Under the pieces are notes generated by a model that was given only the letters and a program-made list of their open reading frames with translations, was not told where the DNA came from and did not search any database. From Nitrosomonadales bacterium (GTDB lineage Bacteria; Pseudomonadota; Gammaproteobacteria; Burkholderiales; Gallionellaceae), in NCBI GenBank assembly GCA_016218465.1, contig JACREA010000032.1:1-16104 (forward strand): 16,104 nucleotides of DNA. The letters run 5' to 3'. The stretch's first letter is position 1. Each line of letters opens with the position of its first letter. The position numbers and the translations under genes are program-made. Below are positions 7,631-14,908 of the stretch, piece by piece.

Positions 7631-7662
7631 AATACCCAGGTTTTCCGACTTGGGTATTTTTT
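7631..7662 (+). terminator. Rho-independent terminator of the metal-binding protein gene
   Basis: An 8-bp stem (AATACCCA at 7631-7638, TGGGTATT at 7651-7658) with a 12-nt loop runs into a T-rich tract (TTTTTTATTT), 18 nt after the stop codon. An A-rich stretch on the other side may give some function for the convergent gene. Confidence 0.85.
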
Positions 7663-7687
7663 ATTTCGCTGCCCGCGAACATCTGCA

Positions 7688-9565
7688 TCACCAATGCAGC
7701 GCGCGGAATTGCGCGGTCTTTTTCAGCTGATGGTGCTGCATGCGGCTCACCACGCTGTCCAGCACGTCCAGCGCGTTGAAGATGTACGGTCCTTTGTTGA
7801 GCATCACGCACTCGGCGCGCTCCGCCATTGCGGCATCGGTGATTTCGGCACGCGACGGGATGTCCTGCTTCACCATGCTCTCCAGCACCTGCGTCGCCCA
7901 GATCACCGGCACATGTGCCGCTTCGCATAGCCACAAAATCTCCTCCTGGATTTCCGCGAGCCGGTCGTAGCCGATCTCCACCGCCAGGTCGCCGCGCGCG
8001 ATCATCACGCCGAACGGATGCCGCCCGGCGCCGTGAATGATGATCTCCGGCAGGTTTTTTACTCCGGACGGCGTTTCGATTTTGGCGACGATACCCATGT
8101 CCGGCTTGCCGCGCGCTTGCAGTTCGACACTCAGCCTGTCGATATCATCCGCACTTTGCACGAATGAAAGCCCGACGATATCCGCAATTTCCACAGCGCA
8201 ATCCAGCGCGTTCAGGTCGTCGTCATTCAGGATCGGCAGCGAGATTTTGCTGTCGGGAAAATTAAGCCCTTTCTCGGCGCCGACGATCTCTCCTTGCTGG
8301 CGCGCACGTGTGATGCGCAGCCATGCGCCCTGCTTGTCGAGTTTTTCGATGACGGCGCCGATGCGTCCATCATCGATCCACACTTTATGGCCGGCCTTGA
8401 GAAAGGCGAATACTTTCGCCTCGCTGCATGCGATGTGCGCCGGCTTGGTTACCTTTCCGGCAGCATTGCGCTTTTCCGGTTTGCCCGCGACATCCTCGCG
8501 CGTCAGCAGCAGCAGGTCATCTTCAAATACGCGTACCTTAGCTGGCGGCGGAATAAAATCCCCAGTCAACGCGGTGGCATGGTCATCCTTGTTGCGTTTG
8601 ACCTGGTGCCGCAAGGTTGTCCCGATGCCGATATATGCGCTTGCCTCGCAAGAAGCCAGAACTTCGCCGGGCGACAACCGCTCGACCACAATCAGTTCGC
8701 GTTCACGCTTGCGCAAGTCCTCAAACAGGATGCTGTCACCCGCCTTGATTTTTTCCAGCCATGCGACAGGAACGCTCAGGCGCGCCGGTACTCGCTGTCC
8801 GATTTTGTTGACTGTCGCGCCGCAACCGGGCGCGCCGGAAGCGTCGAGTATCACCTGGCCGGGCTGCACCGTAACTCCGCGTTCATCGCGCTTGACGCCA
8901 AGGTGCAACACTGCAGGTCCGGGAGCCACCCGCGATGTGCGCAATTTGGGGCCAGCCAGATCCATGATGATCTTGCATGATCGCCCGGTCTCTCGTTCAG
9001 CACGGCGCACATGCTCAACCATCTTGCGCCACGCCACATCGCCATCATGTGCGCTATTGATCCGGGCGCAATCCATGCCGCGCACCAGCAAATCGCGCAC
9101 ATACAAATATTCCTCGGCTGCCTCGCTCGGCATGGTCACCATGAAGCGCGTCCAGCGCTTTTGCGGGGCATTGCCCAGCAACCTGGTGGTGTGCCGCTTC
9201 AACAGCGCCTCATCGCGCCCGATAGCCTGCGCCGATTTGGGTATTTGCCGCGCTGGACGGATATCACCTACCATATGCTGCAATGCGCTGATTACCGAAT
9301 CGAGCGTCAACAGCACATGCGCTTCGCAACGACCCAGCGACGACAGTCCGAGCGTGGCAAGCTGTTGTTGCAAGGCGCGTAAATCATTGCGCCGCAAGCC
9401 GACATACGCGGCCAGATTGGTCGCGCTGGGAATGAAGGTGCGATTTTTTAAATGCGGCCGCCACTTGTGAAGCAATGTACGCTGAGTTTCGCTGACCGAT
9501 GTGCGCAGCAACTGCACCGCTTCAAGCAGCTCCCGCAAATTAAAAGTCGCTCTAGTGTATGCCAT
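7688..9565 (-). CDS. Pyruvate-kinase-like protein with N-terminal extension, lacking the usual C-terminal domain
   Basis: A 625-residue protein. The first 140 residues are helical and match no domain I know. From about 140 the pyruvate kinase barrel follows: R168-I-N170 (as in the RLNFSHG motif, but with the second Ser replaced by Ala), D202 in DLAGPKLRT, K495-I-E497, ARGDLAVEI (523-531) and ATQVLESM (557-564). The segment in the place of the lid (B) domain is about 220 residues, roughly twice the usual size. The SGETA motif is replaced by NKGPYI, and the chain ends 25-30 residues later, so the allosteric C-terminal domain is absent. Catalytic Lys, Glu, Asp and Thr are kept, so a phosphotransfer activity is possible, but ordinary pyruvate kinase function is unproven. 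The start at 9565 follows GAGGG with 8-nt spacing. It lies 45 bp after the DUF2062 gene, so the two may be cotranscribed. Confidence 0.8.
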   Translation of the reverse strand: MAYTRATFNLRELLEAVQLLRTSVSETQRTLLHKWRPHLKNRTFIPSATNLAAYVGLRRNDLRALQQQLATLGLSSLGRCEAHVLLTLDSVISALQHMVGDIRPARQIPKSAQAIGRDEALLKRHTTRLLGNAPQKRWTRFMVTMPSEAAEEYLYVRDLLVRGMDCARINSAHDGDVAWRKMVEHVRRAERETGRSCKIIMDLAGPKLRTSRVAPGPAVLHLGVKRDERGVTVQPGQVILDASGAPGCGATVNKIGQRVPARLSVPVAWLEKIKAGDSILFEDLRKRERELIVVERLSPGEVLASCEASAYIGIGTTLRHQVKRNKDDHATALTGDFIPPPAKVRVFEDDLLLLTREDVAGKPEKRNAAGKVTKPAHIACSEAKVFAFLKAGHKVWIDDGRIGAVIEKLDKQGAWLRITRARQQGEIVGAEKGLNFPDSKISLPILNDDDLNALDCAVEIADIVGLSFVQSADDIDRLSVELQARGKPDMGIVAKIETPSGVKNLPEIIIHGAGRHPFGVMIARGDLAVEIGYDRLAEIQEEILWLCEAAHVPVIWATQVLESMVKQDIPSRAEITDAAMAERAECVMLNKGPYIFNALDVLDSVVSRMQHHQLKKTAQFRALHW

Positions 9566-9610
9566 GCATGATTCCCTCGCGCGATCAATTGTCGCCACAA
9601 TATACAATAA

Positions 9611-10156
9611 TCAGGAAGCCTTACGTCTTTGCTTTCTTCGATACCACTTCCATATCACCACAACCCGCCAGGTCACGCGCACCGCAATATATCCGATGAA
9701 GGCGAGGCTCAAGGCAAGCAAAGGCAAACCGATCAGGAACGGTTCGCCCAGCATCTCCAGCCAGTCCCACAATTCGCTCATCAGGTTATGCCAATGCAAT
9801 TCCGAAAATGACGGTTGCGCCATTACCACGCCTTTATGCGCGCCGCTCACCCACTTGCCGAACTCGTATGCCAGCGCATACAGCGGCACGATAGTCAGCG
9901 GATTGGTATAAAGGGTAGTAAACGCTGCCACCGGCAAGTTAACCCGGAATAAAATCGCCAGAATCGCGGCAGAAATCATTTGCAACGGACCCGGAATCAG
10001 CCCGCAAAACAATCCGATTGCTACACCGCCTGCCACCGAACGGCGATGCAAATGCCACAGGTTTGGATGTTGCAACCAATGACCATAAGGTTTGAGCCAA
10101 GGATGGCTGACTACCGTTTCATGGTGCGGCAGGTACTTGCGGAATAATTTACGCAT
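9611..10156 (-). CDS. DUF2062 membrane protein
   Basis: A 181-residue protein of the DUF2062 family. A basic N-terminal region (HPWLKPYGHWLQHPNLWHLHRRS) leads into the family core: GGVAIGLFCGLIPGPLQM (43-60), a second hydrophobic segment (61-80), and the YTNPLT motif (83-88) followed by another membrane segment. A further helix lies at about 137-162, and the C-terminus is strongly basic (KWYRRKQRRKAS). Function is not established for this family. It is divergent from comEC with 29 bp between starts and precedes the pyruvate-kinase-like gene on the same strand. The ribosome site is weak; the ATG at 10156 is the only good start before the core. Confidence 0.85.
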   Translation of the reverse strand: MRKLFRKYLPHHETVVSHPWLKPYGHWLQHPNLWHLHRRSVAGGVAIGLFCGLIPGPLQMISAAILAILFRVNLPVAAFTTLYTNPLTIVPLYALAYEFGKWVSGAHKGVVMAQPSFSELHWHNLMSELWDWLEMLGEPFLIGLPLLALSLAFIGYIAVRVTWRVVVIWKWYRRKQRRKAS

Positions 10157-10185
10157 GGCTTAATTCTATCCCTATGCGCTAATCT

Positions 10186-12618
10186 ATGCGCATGGTTCTC
10201 TTCACCATCTGTTTCACCCTTGGCGTATGGCTGCTGCAACAACAGCCCGCACTGCCGGATTTTGCCTGGGCATGGCTGCTGCCGGTTGTATTTTTTGTTC
10301 TTCTCGTGTTACGCCTTCGCAGCGACGGTCTGCTTCCGCGTTCCATCCACACCCTGATGATCGCCGTCTTCGCCTGCGGACTGGGCTTCTATCACGCCGC
10401 ATGGCAAGCCGAGCAACGCCTCGCCGTCAACCTTCCGGGCGAATGGCAAGGCCGCGACATCGAAGTAATCGGCGTGGTTGCGGAATTGCCGCGCAACCAC
10501 GAACACGGGCAGCGATTTGGTTTTGACGTCGAAAAAATTCTCACGCCCCAAGCCAATGTGCCAAAACATGTTTATCTCGGCACCTATTCTGAAAAGCAAA
10601 TCACGCCGCTTGCATTGCGCGCAGCGGAGCGCTGGCAACTCACGCTGCGTCTAAAGCAACCGCACGGCAGCAGCAACCCTCACGGTTTTGATTTCGAAGT
10701 ATGGGCGCTGGAAAATAATGTACGGGCGGTGGGCCATGTGAACAATAAAGCGAATAACGTGCGCCTCGCCGCACGGGCAGACGGCATCCTCTATCGCATC
10801 GAAACATGGCGCGAAGCGGTGCGCGACAAGCTCAATGCCACGCTGGCTGGCGCGCCATACTCCGGCGTGCTGACCGCTCTGACTATCGGCGATCAGGGCA
10901 GCATTCCGCAAAGCCAATGGCAGGTATTCACACGCACCGGCGTGAATCACCTGATGAGCATCTCCGGCTTGCACATCACCATGCTGTCTGGTGCAGGATT
11001 CGCGCTTACCTACTGGCTGTGGCGGCGAAGCACGCGCCTGACGCTACTCTTGCCCGCACGCAAGGCCGCCGCGCTGGTCGCGTTGCTGGTAGCGCTCGGC
11101 TATGCGCTGCTGTCCGGTTTCGCCGTACCCGCGCAACGCACCGTGTACATGGTCGGCGCAGTCGCCGCAGCATTATGGCTGAACCGCAATTTCTCGATCG
11201 GGCAAATACTCAGCATCGCTTTACTCGGCGTGCTGATACCAGATCCGTGGGCAGTAATGTCGCCCGGCTTCTGGTTGTCGTTCGGCGCAGTGGTTCTGAT
11301 CCTTTACGTTACTGCGCATCGCATCGGGCGCGCTCATTGGCAGCGAGAGGGTGACGGCAAAGCCGTCGGGCACCCATCGGCGTACTCCTTGCGGGTGCTG
11401 GCGGAATACGCCAACGTGCAATGGGCGATGACCATCGGTTTGATTCCGCTGTTGCTCGCGCTGTTCCAGCAAGTCTCGCTGGTCTCGCCCATCGCCAATA
11501 CTTTCGCAATTCCGCTGGTAAGCCTGGTCGTCGTGCCACTTGCCCTGCTGGGCGTAGTGCAGCCCCCCTATTTCAGCTATGGGGACGCGCCGCTGTGGCT
11601 GGCGCACGGCGTGATGAGCTGGACGATAAAGATGCTGGAATGGCTGAATAACCTGCCGCAAGCAGTGTGGACGCAACACGCGCCGCCCGCATGGAGCATT
11701 GCGGCCGGTATGTTTGGCGTGTTGATGATATTGCTGCCACGCGGTTTCCCGGCGCGCTGGCTGGGTTTTGTTTTGATGCTGCCGATGTTTTTGAATGCGC
11801 CTGAACCACCCGCACAAGGCTCGGTTCACTTGGTAATTTTCGATATCGGACAAGGTCTGTCCGTCGTTGCGCAAACCCGGAATCACGCGCTGCTCTATGA
11901 CACCGGTCCGGACTTCAGCGATGGCGCAGACAGCGGCAACCGCATCCTGATTCCCGTGCTGCGCGCACTCGGCGTCGCCAAACTGGACGGATTGATTCTC
12001 ACCCACGACGATACCGACCACACTGGCGGCGCACTTTCCGTGATGCAGGCGATGCCGATTGACTGGCTATCCTCTTCACTCCCAGAGCAGAGCCCGATTC
12101 TGCAACAGGCGCATAATCCGCAGCGTTGCACTGACGGCCAGCACTGGGATTGGGATGGGGTGCATTTCGAACTGTTGCACCCGTCGCCTGACAGCTACAA
12201 CCAGGAAAATATCCGCAAAAATAACCGTGGCTGTGTGCTGCGCATCAGTACTGGCAACCAGCACATTTTGCTTGCCACGGATATTGAGAAGGAATCCGAA
12301 CAGCGGCTGCTCAAGGAGCACGCCGATAAACTTCCCGCCGCGCTGCTGGTGGTGCCTCACCACGGCAGCATGACCTCGTCCGTACAACCCTTTGTGGAAG
12401 CGGTGCATCCGCGCTATGCCGTTTTCACCGTGGGCTACCTCAACCGCTTCGGCCACCCGAAGGAAGAAGTGGTCGAACGTTATCGTGAGACAGGGAGCGA
12501 ATTGCTTCGTTCGGATGAAGACGGCGCGATTCTGGTCGAAATGGATGCGCACGGCTTGCAGGTAGAACGCTACCGCAGGACGCAAATGCGCTATTGGACT
12601 CACGCTTCGCAGCATTGA
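10186..12618 (+). CDS. comEC: ComEC/Rec2 DNA uptake channel
   Basis: An 810-residue inner-membrane protein that carries single-stranded DNA into the cytoplasm during natural transformation. The order is family-typical: N-terminal membrane segments and a DUF4131 OB-like region (about 1-200), the Competence domain with TGVNHLMSISGLHI (251-264) and many helices (to about 535), then a C-terminal metallo-beta-lactamase domain (about 545-790). The latter has FDIGQG (552-557), the metal motif HDDTDH (607-612) and PHHGS (724-728). Length is normal. A hydrophilic insert (about 386-400) between membrane segments is encoded by an imperfect palindrome. Two starts are possible, at 10186 and 10192, neither with a clear ribosome site. 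A comEC gene does not by itself show competence, since other com and type IV pilus genes are not in view. Confidence 0.94.
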   Translation: MRMVLFTICFTLGVWLLQQQPALPDFAWAWLLPVVFFVLLVLRLRSDGLLPRSIHTLMIAVFACGLGFYHAAWQAEQRLAVNLPGEWQGRDIEVIGVVAELPRNHEHGQRFGFDVEKILTPQANVPKHVYLGTYSEKQITPLALRAAERWQLTLRLKQPHGSSNPHGFDFEVWALENNVRAVGHVNNKANNVRLAARADGILYRIETWREAVRDKLNATLAGAPYSGVLTALTIGDQGSIPQSQWQVFTRTGVNHLMSISGLHITMLSGAGFALTYWLWRRSTRLTLLLPARKAAALVALLVALGYALLSGFAVPAQRTVYMVGAVAAALWLNRNFSIGQILSIALLGVLIPDPWAVMSPGFWLSFGAVVLILYVTAHRIGRAHWQREGDGKAVGHPSAYSLRVLAEYANVQWAMTIGLIPLLLALFQQVSLVSPIANTFAIPLVSLVVVPLALLGVVQPPYFSYGDAPLWLAHGVMSWTIKMLEWLNNLPQAVWTQHAPPAWSIAAGMFGVLMILLPRGFPARWLGFVLMLPMFLNAPEPPAQGSVHLVIFDIGQGLSVVAQTRNHALLYDTGPDFSDGADSGNRILIPVLRALGVAKLDGLILTHDDTDHTGGALSVMQAMPIDWLSSSLPEQSPILQQAHNPQRCTDGQHWDWDGVHFELLHPSPDSYNQENIRKNNRGCVLRISTGNQHILLATDIEKESEQRLLKEHADKLPAALLVVPHHGSMTSSVQPFVEAVHPRYAVFTVGYLNRFGHPKEEVVERYRETGSELLRSDEDGAILVEMDAHGLQVERYRRTQMRYWTHASQH
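11349..11375 (+). repeat. Imperfect palindrome inside comEC
   Basis: GGGTGACGGC, AAA, then GCCGTCGGGCACCC: the arms pair apart from a four-base bulge. It encodes the core of a hydrophilic segment (REGDGKAVGHPSAY) between two membrane segments of ComEC. It may be an inserted dispersed repeat that kept the frame; this is inferred from shape only. Confidence 0.4.
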
Positions 12619-12659
12619 TGACAAAAATGATGGCAGGGTTAAACAAATTGCCGACCTGG

Positions 12660-12677
12660 TATGGTCTATTGACCATA
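12660..12677. promoter_or_regulatory. Short inverted repeat upstream of the repeat-rich secreted protein gene
   Basis: TATGGTC-TATT-GACCATA has two perfect 7-bp arms and a 4-nt spacer in the 155-bp gap after comEC. With no T-run it is not a terminator. It could be an operator, but nothing ties it to a known regulator. Confidence 0.3.
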
Positions 12678-12719
12678 GACATGAATGCTGAAACACTGCA
12701 CGCAAGATTGGTATGGACT

Positions 12720-12749
12720 GTGACACACGCTGCTCATATCATTGATAAA
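12720..12749 (+). promoter_or_regulatory. Possible sigma-70 promoter
   Basis: GTGACA (5 of 6 to the -35 consensus) and GATAAA (4 of 6 to the -10) are 18 bp apart. The start site would be about 18 nt before the ATG at 12774. The match is only fair, and readthrough from comEC is an alternative. Confidence 0.3.
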
Positions 12750-12773
12750 TATAAACAAGGAAAAAAGGCGAAC

Positions 12774-14051
12774 ATGAAACAAAGTATTTCAATTCTGATG
12801 CTCGGATTAACCGGCCTTGCCAGGCAAATATCTGGGCAAATATCCGGAAAATTATTTGGGCTGGCACTTGGGCTTACATTTGCGCCTGCCGGCACCAGCA
12901 TGGGGGCAGAGCCTGCACCTGCCGTCCCTGCGCCCCCAGTCAAGGCCGGCGTATATGCAAAACACGCCGGTAGCAAGATCGTGTATCACTATCGCGTAAC
13001 CAATAATAGCCAGCAGGATATTACTGCCGTTTCTATCGGATACAACACCATGAACGACGAGGACCCGGTCAACGATGTCTGGGAGCTCATCGAGTTACCG
13101 TCTGGATTTAATCCCAAGCTCGGTATCCCTGCGGCAAGCTCCAATTCACCCACTGGCTGGCGCGTCAGCATGACCACACCCGCGAGCATTGCTGCGCCCG
13201 GAGACATACCTACTCCCGGAAACATACCTGCTCCTGGGAGCATGCCCGCACCCGGAGAAGAGAGCAAAACTCACGCTATCACCTGGGAAATTGTCAACAA
13301 CAAATCACCCGTTATTGCCGGTGGACAAACCATGTCCAAAATGAGCATTGCACTGGATAAAGCCGACATCAATTATTTGACCGGCCACGCGCTTGTGACT
13401 TTTTCTGATGGCTCGCCTGCGACTTTCTCCAAGGGCGCTCCAGCATCGGTTACCAAAGGTGCTGCAGCAACTGTTACCAAGGATTCTCCAACGGCTGCAT
13501 CCACGGGCTCTCCGGTACCGGTTACCAAAAGTCCGCCTTTGAATATTACCGTTCCCATCGAACTCCTCGACACCATTCCGCCGACCATGACAGTTACCCT
13601 TACCCCCAATACAATCTGGTCGCCGGACAACAGGTACATTCCCGTCAATGTGACCTTCGCGAAAAAAGAAGATAACTTCGACAACCTGCCTGAAATTAAA
13701 CTCGAGTCGATCACCGCAAACGAGGTTATGGAACCGGACGATATCCTCGACGCAAGCTATGGTTTGGATGACCGGTATTTAAGACTCCGCGCCAAACACA
13801 ATGGCGATACCGATCGGATTTATACTGTAATTTATTCTGCAACCGATGCTTCCGGCAACCAAACCACAGCCTCCGCCACAGTAACGGTGCCGGCGACTGC
13901 ACCTGCGACTACACCAGTTGCTGTACCAGTGACAGCGCCAGTTGCTGCACCGGCAACTACCCCAGCAGCTATACCAGCGCCAGCACCCGCGCCAATGGCT
14001 GCACCGCGCAATCAGGTCGAAAAGAAAATACCGGAGGTCAAAAGCAGATAG
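12774..14051 (+). CDS. Secreted repeat-rich protein of unknown function with Ig/HYR-like domain
   Basis: A 425-residue protein I cannot assign to a named family. The N-terminus is hydrophobic and probably a signal peptide, but unusually long, with ARQISGQISGK interrupting it before the likely cut near TSMGA-EPAPA (about 45). Residues 60-210 form a beta-rich region, interrupted by three and a half hexapeptides [AT]PGx[IM]P (141-162). Residues 213-252 are five octapeptides of the type GxPAxVTK. Residues 266-372 look like an Ig/HYR-type fold: DTIPPTMTVTLTPNTIWSPD near its start and YSATDASGNQTTASATVTV at its end. A Pro/Ala/Thr/Val stretch (371-411) and a charged tail end the chain. AAGG lies 6 nt before the ATG. 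An in-frame ATG at 12618, overlapping the comEC stop, would add 52 non-secretory residues and is less likely. Surface or extracellular placement is an inference. Confidence 0.7.
   Translation: MKQSISILMLGLTGLARQISGQISGKLFGLALGLTFAPAGTSMGAEPAPAVPAPPVKAGVYAKHAGSKIVYHYRVTNNSQQDITAVSIGYNTMNDEDPVNDVWELIELPSGFNPKLGIPAASSNSPTGWRVSMTTPASIAAPGDIPTPGNIPAPGSMPAPGEESKTHAITWEIVNNKSPVIAGGQTMSKMSIALDKADINYLTGHALVTFSDGSPATFSKGAPASVTKGAAATVTKDSPTAASTGSPVPVTKSPPLNITVPIELLDTIPPTMTVTLTPNTIWSPDNRYIPVNVTFAKKEDNFDNLPEIKLESITANEVMEPDDILDASYGLDDRYLRLRAKHNGDTDRIYTVIYSATDASGNQTTASATVTVPATAPATTPVAVPVTAPVAAPATTPAAIPAPAPAPMAAPRNQVEKKIPEVKSR
13194..13259 (+). repeat. 18-bp tandem coding repeat
   Basis: About three and a half units encode APGDIP, TPGNIP, APGSMP, APGE. 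The third codon positions differ between units, so the amino-acid pattern is kept better than the DNA. Confidence 0.75.
13410..13529 (+). repeat. 24-bp tandem coding repeat
   Basis: Five octapeptides in a row: GSPATFSK, GAPASVTK, GAAATVTK, DSPTAAST, GSPVPVTK. They form a Ser/Thr/Pro/Ala linker before the Ig-like domain. Confidence 0.75.
13884..14006 (+). repeat. Pro/Ala/Thr/Val low-complexity coding stretch
   Basis: About 41 residues built from PAT, PVT, PVA and PAP units (for example VPATAPATTPVAVPVTAPVA) near the C-terminus of the secreted protein. It resembles wall- or matrix-spanning linkers. Confidence 0.7.
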
Positions 14052-14064
14052 GGGCGATTCACTC

Positions 14065-14080
14065 CCGCTTCCTGAAGCGG
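14065..14080. terminator. Short GC-rich hairpin between convergent genes
   Basis: CCGCTT-CCTG-AAGCGG forms a 6-bp stem with a tetraloop, 14 nt after the stop of the secreted protein gene and 20 nt after that of the convergent marC-like gene. No clear T-run follows, so termination is only possible. Confidence 0.35.
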
Positions 14081-14100
14081 CAATCCGTGGTAATGGTATT

Positions 14101-14751
14101 TTATATTTGGCGAGACAACCCGGGAAACAGCTCCAGCATCCCGTCTGCCATGAATTGAACTGCCATGGCAGCAAGTATCAGTCCCATGACCCGGGTGGCA
14201 ATGTTGAGGCCGCCCGTGCCAAGACGCTCGCCGATGGGCTCGGCCAGCCGCAGCACGATCCAGACGATCACAGACACGACCACAATCCCTGCACAGAGCA
14301 CGAGCTTTTCCGGCAGGCTGCCTGCCTGGTGTGCATCAACGATAGTCAGGCTGATCGCTCCCGGTCCAGCCAGCAGGGGAATCGCCAGCGGTACAACTGC
14401 GATATCGTTCTTGGCTTCGGCCTCGAGTTGCTCCGCATCGGTATGCCTGGCCGGGCTGATTCGTGCATCAAACATGGCAATAGCGATGGTCAGCAATAGC
14501 AGCCCTCCACCAATGCGGAACGACGGGACGCCAATGCCAAAAAATGACAGCAAAGCATCACCCGCCCAAACCGCAAGCGTCAGAATCACCGCCACAGCAA
14601 TGGAAGCCTTGAGTGCTGTGCGGTGCATCTCATCGGGGCGGCGATCCTCCATCAGGCTCAGGTAAATGGGAATGGCGCCGAACGGATTCAGAATGGCAAA
14701 AATACCGATCAGATATTTCACTTGTTCGGCCCAAACGGGTGACAGGGACAT
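14101..14751 (-). CDS. MarC family membrane protein
   Basis: A 216-residue polytopic inner-membrane protein of the MarC/YhgN family, at normal length. Diagnostic motifs are ILNPFGAIPIYLSLM (20-34) and PLLAGPGAISLTIVDA (about 124-139), with about six hydrophobic segments. The family was once linked to multiple antibiotic resistance, a link later withdrawn; one member (SnatA) exports amino acids, but the substrate here is unknown. AAGGAG lies 6 nt before the ATG at 14751. It is convergent with the secreted protein gene and divergent from mutL. Confidence 0.92.
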   Translation of the reverse strand: MSLSPVWAEQVKYLIGIFAILNPFGAIPIYLSLMEDRRPDEMHRTALKASIAVAVILTLAVWAGDALLSFFGIGVPSFRIGGGLLLLTIAIAMFDARISPARHTDAEQLEAEAKNDIAVVPLAIPLLAGPGAISLTIVDAHQAGSLPEKLVLCAGIVVVSVIVWIVLRLAEPIGERLGTGGLNIATRVMGLILAAMAVQFMADGMLELFPGLSRQI

Positions 14752-14865
14752 GCCTTCTCCTTGAGTTAAGACTTGTTATTGATCCGGCGCTCCAGAATCT
14801 TAAGCTGAACTATATTGCTGGCGATTATAGCCCAGCAGTCAACAGGTCTGTCACCGCGTTTCCGC

Positions 14866-14871
14866 TATAAT
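14866..14871 (+). promoter_or_regulatory. -10 element of the mutL promoter
   Basis: A perfect TATAAT lies 38 nt before the mutL ATG, so transcription would start near 14878 with a 30-nt leader. The -35 region is poor (CAGGTC at 17-bp spacing). The remaining 14752-14865 carries only the marC ribosome site and leader. Confidence 0.5.
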
Positions 14872-14908
14872 CCCTTACAGTTTTGAACTCTTCATCTGCC
14901 CGTCCATC

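Noticed and set aside
8037..9470. Long open frame of 477 codons on the plus strand
   Set aside because: It lies wholly antisense to the pyruvate-kinase-like gene, has Ser/Arg/Cys-rich low-complexity composition and no recognisable motif, and is explained by the codon use of the real gene.
13410..13529. 24-bp periodic DNA resembling an array of repeats and spacers
   Set aside because: It is continuous tandem coding sequence without spacers and with codon-level variation.
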